From the NCBI GenBank assembly GCA_040143965.1, contig JASJQH010000175.1, positions 1-22,966 of the forward strand: a DNA stretch of 22,966 nt. The letters run 5' to 3'. The DNA is from Basidiobolus ranarum (lineage: Eukaryota; Basidiobolomycota; Basidiobolomycetes; Basidiobolales). Position numbers and translations under genes: made by a program. Each line of letters begins with the position of its first letter. Position 1 is the stretch's first letter. Positions 19,077 to 22,966 of the stretch are shown piece by piece. Below the pieces are notes generated by a model that ran no database searches, was not told the DNA's origin, and saw only the letters and a program-made list of their open reading frames with translations.

Positions 19077-19084
19077 CCTTTATA
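19077..19084 (-). promoter_or_regulatory. TATA box of the F-box gene
   Basis: On the - strand this reads TATAAAGG, about 70 bp upstream of the ATG at 19007. Confidence 0.55.
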
Positions 19085-19480
19085 CTCAGATCGTTAGCCA
19101 TTGATTTTAATAACTCCACATCTGTATTTCCAATCTAGACAGTTGAAGTTTTGCATGATTTTGTCATGTGGATGAGGTACAGTTTTGAATGGTTTCACTA
19201 ACTCGGTTACAACAACTAAGATGGTGGGTTCTGGCTTTGAGTGAACTGGAATACTTATTGTTGCAGATCTAGGCAATACTGGGTTAGTGCAATTTGAAAA
19301 CTGAGGCTATATTGAAAATATCCATGACAAATTTGGTAATCTAAATGAATCTCACTTCCTCCCGATAATCCACAAAATGTCCTATTCCTCCACGAATTCA
19401 GCTTAGATATCCCAAAATTGGATATACGAGGGAAATCTGTTCTCCTTGAATTCCATATGATTGGATAAAATATCTTGGAA

Positions 19481-19546
19481 GAGTGTTAGGGTTATGGAGA
19501 GTGTTAGGGTTATGGAGAGTGTTAGGGTTATGGAGAGTATTAGGAT
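19481..19546 (+). repeat. 18-bp tandem repeat containing TTAGGGTTA
   Basis: Three perfect copies of GAGTGTTAGGGTTATGGA (19481-19498, 19499-19516, 19517-19534) and a partial fourth. Each contains a telomere-type TTAGGGTTA core on the + strand, but the unit is not a pure telomere repeat. Confidence 0.9.
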
Positions 19547-19694
19547 AGATCTCGGTTTGTAAAGAGACTTCTAGCTCATTGCTGTAATAGTCAACGAAGT
19601 TTAATTCCATGAGAATGGTTTTTAGTAATGTTTGACAAGTGGAAAGGATCAATGTACCATAAGCACAGTCATGGTGGCCTACCTTTCTTAATAG

Positions 19695-19729
19695 CCATAC
19701 CCTTTCACAATAACCACACCCTTTCACAA
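19695..19729. repeat. Two-copy direct repeat with CCCTTTCACAA core
   Basis: CCATACCCTTTCACAA (19695-19710) and CCACACCCTTTCACAA (19714-19729) differ at one base and are spaced by 19 bp. Function unknown. Confidence 0.7.
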
Positions 19730-20221
19730 CAATCATAACTCATGCCAAAGCAAGACTAAATGACTCGAAGAGAAACCGGAGCCCCATTAATAATAGACAA
19801 ACCCAAATAGCCTCAGTTGCAGCAAACACAGCAAGGCTTATAGATATACTCTATATGGGTTAGCTTTATGCCGAAATATCAGTAAATCTCTTCAATCCAT
19901 CTCTTGTTATCCCTCAAAATTATCTACAATGATATGTATTCTTATCAATTGCCGCTTAGTCAGGTTAATACTACACTTAGGTAATACTACCATTACCTTC
20001 TACCTTCTTACTACCGCTTCCTTCTCGGTTAAGTGCCTAGTGCTCATAAAGGTCACACCAACCTCCTCATTTATTGAATAATTCTTAGCACTCCATCATG
20101 ATCGGAGTAATAAGCCAGTAAGAGGAAAGTGAGAACTGAGCGATAGATCTGGCGATAAAATCTACATCATCACTCGATCATTGATTTAGCAATAATAACA
20201 CATGTTAGGGGAATTAAGGGA

Positions 20222-20227
20222 TTTATT
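20222..20227 (-). terminator. Polyadenylation-like signal of the thaumatin-like gene
   Basis: On the - strand this reads AATAAA, about 30 bp past the stop codon at 20257. Confidence 0.5.
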
Positions 20228-20256
20228 TAAGTAATTACAGAAGATACAAAATTAAT

Positions 20257-21033
20257 TTAACAGAACTCTATGGTGTAATCGCCTTGACAAGTGAAAATAG
20301 AGGTTGCGTCGTCATATGCATAACTGTAGCAGAATGGGCAGGCTGACTTGAAGATCTTGGAATAGACGGATGGATGACAGGTCTGAGGGGTACTGTAAGC
20401 GCCAGCGCAGCAGTACTGGGGAGATCCAAAAGCATCACAAGCTGACTTACAACCAGCAACCTTTCCATCATGATCACGTAGCTGCAATTCCTCAGGGCAA
20501 ATCAAATTGATGTCCTTTTCAACTGTAGGGCTACCACAGGAGAATTCATTACCCCAGTTGTTGATTTTAGAGTGAGGTTGAATGGAGATGGGCAAATTGT
20601 AACCATCTACGAGAGAAACATCGTAGTAATCAAGGTTGTGCCAGCCATTGAATGTAAATTCAGCCAAAGAGGCTGGTGGTTGTCCCGATATGTCTTGACA
20701 GTATTCTTCTCCTGACCCACAGTCGCCGGTAACACAAGCAGTGTTAGTAGTCATGTTTTTGTTATCGAAGTCGCACTCGGTACGACCCCAGAAACGACCC
20801 TGCCATTGATCCACAACAGTGATAGTGTATGACTCACCAGGCGTGAGAAGACCACCATTCATGGGAAGAGGGGAGTTCTCCCACTCTGATAAAGAGGCCA
20901 ACCAGACATTGTGGGAACATTTGTTTTTGAAGACAAGGTTATGGAGCAAATTCTCTTGCTGATTAACTGGTGCAGAATGAACTGATCCAAGGATAGCGAA
21001 GAAAGCAGTAATAATTCTGATTGAAGACAACAT
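20257..21033 (-). CDS. Secreted thaumatin-like protein
   Basis: 258 aa, intronless. A signal peptide of about 20 residues (ending SVHS) precedes a thaumatin-like domain starting near FKNKCSHNVWLA. The mature protein has 16 cysteines, the number of the classical eight-disulfide fold: TECDF, ACVTGDC, CKSAC, QYCCAG, CPFCYSY and a C-terminal EFC. The acidic-cleft residues of the family are plausible in GRTEC, LAEFTF, YYDVSLVDGYNLP and SACDAF. Thaumatin-like proteins of plants and fungi include beta-1,3-glucan-binding and glucanase members, some antifungal. In a fungus a role in remodelling its own wall or acting on other fungi is possible but not shown here. It is unrelated to the deacetylases apart from acting outside the cell. 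Confidence 0.92.
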   Translation of the reverse strand: MLSSIRIITAFFAILGSVHSAPVNQQENLLHNLVFKNKCSHNVWLASLSEWENSPLPMNGGLLTPGESYTITVVDQWQGRFWGRTECDFDNKNMTTNTACVTGDCGSGEEYCQDISGQPPASLAEFTFNGWHNLDYYDVSLVDGYNLPISIQPHSKINNWGNEFSCGSPTVEKDINLICPEELQLRDHDGKVAGCKSACDAFGSPQYCCAGAYSTPQTCHPSVYSKIFKSACPFCYSYAYDDATSIFTCQGDYTIEFC

Positions 21034-21071
21034 TTTGATAGTTGATGGGGCTTCTAAGGAAATTCACCAAG

Positions 21072-21080
21072 TATTTATAT
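21072..21080 (-). promoter_or_regulatory. TATA box of the thaumatin-like gene
   Basis: On the - strand this reads ATATAAATA, about 40-45 bp upstream of the ATG at 21033. Confidence 0.55.
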
Positions 21081-21194
21081 GTAGCAGTTGTTTCTTACCG
21101 TTATAGCCTTGCACTCTGATAGAGTTACTTTTACTGCCAAATTTATCCATGTTTTAGCGCGAATTCCGAACATACTATGTTAGAGCCTAATCAA

Positions 21195-21242
21195 CCCTAA
21201 CTGCTGCCCTAACTGCTGCCCTAACTGTTGCCCTAACCGTTG
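21195..21242 (-). repeat. 12-bp tandem repeat containing CCCTAA, thaumatin-like promoter
   Basis: Four copies of a 12-bp unit: CCCTAACTGCTG twice, then CCCTAACTGTTG and CCCTAACCGTTG. On the - strand, the direction of the downstream gene, each carries TTAGGG. The block ends about 160 bp upstream of the thaumatin-like start codon. Confidence 0.85.
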
Positions 21243-22179
21243 TTTGTGAATATCCATATTGAATTGTAGAATTAGCCCTTGTTTTGTCAACACTCTGTGG
21301 AGCTCGGATTTTCCAAATTGTGATAAGCATAACGTGTTAAAGGCAGTAACTTAATCCCATTTTCTCAGTCATTACCAAATACGCGCTTTAATGTTATTAT
21401 CTACGAACTCAAAACCATCCAATCATGCAGATCCTTGTTATCGATTTACGAGATGGTTTGTTTTTGTTATCAAATATACATGTTTCTTTCAAGCACAAAC
21501 TATTCCCAATTAGTAGTAGTATCAGTTCAACTTACTGAACGCGTAACATCAAATTATACGCATGTAACAAATTAGACATAACAAATTATGCACACGTAAC
21601 AAAATAGCATTAGTTGAAAGTACTGATGCTAAGTTGCTACTTTACTTTCTAGAACTTCCAATATTACTTGTTTATAACTATTATTATCCTCGCGTGACGT
21701 TTGGAGTAGCGGCACTATACCGCTTTCATCTCATATAGTATCACCAGATTACTGTGATTGTCGAGATGTTTGTAACTACTGGAGCTAATAGAGTAATCGC
21801 GGTGACATATCTCATAAGTAAATGAACAAGAAGATCGGTTAGTCACACAATAGTATATTTCGAACGATACAAGAGAGCTTTTGTTTAGATAGCCCATAAA
21901 TATTTCACTAAGATATTACCCAGTATTCTCAAGAGGAATTTACTTAGAATATTGACACCAACTTAGAAGTTCTCAGATATATAGATTTTTTCAAACTTGT
22001 GCTAGAAGCCCCAAACTTTGCACACATGTTCCAGGGACCTTCCTTAACTCATTCAACACATTAGTTTGTTTACATCCTGATAAAACTCTAAATGTCAACT
22101 GAATACTCAATAAATCAATAAGTGAAAACCATCAATTCCTCTGATTCTCCAAACCATTTCCAACAGGCTCCCAAATACT
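21243..22179. other. Intergenic, thaumatin-like gene and copia relic
   Basis: About 0.9 kb, AT-rich, with no recognisable gene. It contains one imperfect short repeat (listed). I see no clear long terminal repeat. Confidence 0.5.
21539..21609. repeat. Imperfect repeat of GTAACAAATTA-like units
   Basis: Four imperfect units of 14-19 bp share (G)TAACA(A)AATTA, for example GCATGTAACAAATTAG and GCACACGTAACAAAATAG. Origin unknown. Confidence 0.55.
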
Positions 22180-22966
22180 TTAACAGTTACAACAGAAGAT
22201 CACTTGCTCATATCTGCTCTATCTATGACTATCAACAAGGATTCCCAGATGTGATATATTGATTCTGGAGCCTCCCAACATTTAACACATGAAGAACATT
22301 GGTTGGTGGATCATGAAGAAATCCCAATTTGAAATATTTCCATGGACAATGATGGTGCATTGTCAACATTCAAATGGGAACAATTCAAGTTTATTTAGCT
22401 GGTGCTTCTGAAGATAAAGTATGTACTTTTAAAGATGTACTACATGCTCCAGATATAGCCAAGAATTTAATATCTGCATGCAAGGCCATCACAGAAAGGC
22501 TAAAATTCAAATTAGAAAAGTCAGGATGCACCATCACTGATCAAAATGAGAATCATTTAGTTTTGGGAGTAAAGATTCAGAACTTATTCAAGCTTATATA
22601 TAATCTAATAGATTTATGTAGAAATATCAATCATTCCAATCAAGAAACTATTCAATTATGGCATAAGAGATTTGGCCATATTGGATTTGATTATTTGAGC
22701 AATATGATCAATAATTGCCTAATTTCTGGAATTCAAATCAACCCCCAACCAAAACAGATATTTGTGAGGGTTGTATATATCAAAAACAAGCCAGGCAACT
22801 GTTCAAGAGCTCTGGTTTAATCAAATTTGTCAAAAATTTGGATCCAATTCATTCAAATTTGTTTGTGTTAAAGTATTTGGGAGCCTGTTGGAAGTGGTTT
22901 GGAGAATTAGAGGAATTGGTGGTTTTTACTTATTGATTTATTGAGTAGAAAGTTGACATTTATAGT
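22180..22966 (+). mobile_element. Ty1/copia-type retrotransposon fossil (protease and gag-pre-integrase part)
   Basis: The piece contains an aspartic protease signature (DSGAS near 22261) followed by a gag-pre-integrase region (LWHKRFGHIGFDYLSN, about 22650-22700) typical of Ty1/copia Pol. The order protease then gag-pre-integrase fits copia and not gypsy elements. It is broken, with at least two or three breaks in the visible part. No terminal repeats are seen and it probably runs past the right edge. The family is still easy to read, so it looks old but not ancient; age cannot be measured without the end repeats. Confidence 0.82.

Larger units (their letters stand above)
19085..20221. other. 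Intergenic, F-box and thaumatin-like genes, with short repeats
   Basis: About 1.1 kb with no convincing gene. It holds an 18-bp TTAGGG-containing tandem repeat and a second two-copy repeat, listed separately. A 112-codon - strand frame (19398-19736) runs through both and has repetitive NTLHNP translation; I take it as a by-product of the repeats. Confidence 0.5.

Noticed and set aside
19398-19736. 112-codon - frame with NTLHNP repeats
   Set aside because: It runs through two nucleotide repeats and the repetitive peptide is explained by them.
1-22966. Defence system, CRISPR array, biosynthetic cluster or bacterial-type operon
   Set aside because: No such genes or repeat-spacer structures are seen. 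The genes are ordinary fungal families with introns and individual promoters.

Overview
The window comes from an AT-rich fungal nuclear genome. It has short GT-AG introns (58-105 nt, one of 240 nt), TATA boxes 50-100 bp upstream of several start codons, secreted proteins with signal peptides and GPI-type tails, and a Ty1/copia relic. The long, intronless, Cys-rich chitin deacetylases resemble those of zygomycete-type (Mucoromycota/Zoopagomycota) fungi. I cannot place the genus from sequence alone.

Layout. (1) Positions 1-9568 hold a tandem array of chitin deacetylase (CDA) genes, all on the + strand: a decayed CDA relic at the left edge (1 to about 480), then five intact intronless genes (1418-2485, 3616-4692, 5109-6182, 6644-7726, 8510-9568). 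Each encodes signal peptide, Cys-rich module, NodB-type deacetylase domain, Ser/Thr-rich linker and hydrophobic GPI-type tail. (2) Facing the array is a shorter secreted polysaccharide deacetylase (10027-10800, -), with one 66-nt intron and no Cys module or tail. (3) Two multi-exon housekeeping genes follow on the - strand: an Mpe1/RBBP6-type cleavage and polyadenylation factor subunit (11548-14004, nine exons) and a seven-helix PAQR/hemolysin-III membrane protein (14964-16266, five exons). (4) A gene-poor stretch precedes an F-box protein with a C-terminal Cys-rich metal-binding-like domain (18033-19007, -) and a secreted thaumatin-like protein (20257-21033, -). (5) The right edge carries a broken Ty1/copia fossil.

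The CDA genes share one job: converting chitin to chitosan at the cell wall, probably held at the surface by GPI anchors. Copies 2 and 4 are almost identical through the catalytic domain but unrelated in signal peptide and tail. A 50-nt tract over the second catalytic motif is identical in four copies. Both point to gene conversion inside the array. The thaumatin-like gene is bracketed by two TTAGGG-containing tandem repeats in opposite orientation.

I see no defence system, biosynthetic cluster or clearly new machine. The best leads are the homogenising, linker-diversifying CDA array with its relic, the stop-free intron in the short deacetylase, a tandem acceptor that would switch the PAQR protein on or off, and the telomere-like repeats. 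Exon-intron structures were worked out by hand from reading frame, splice signals and family conservation.
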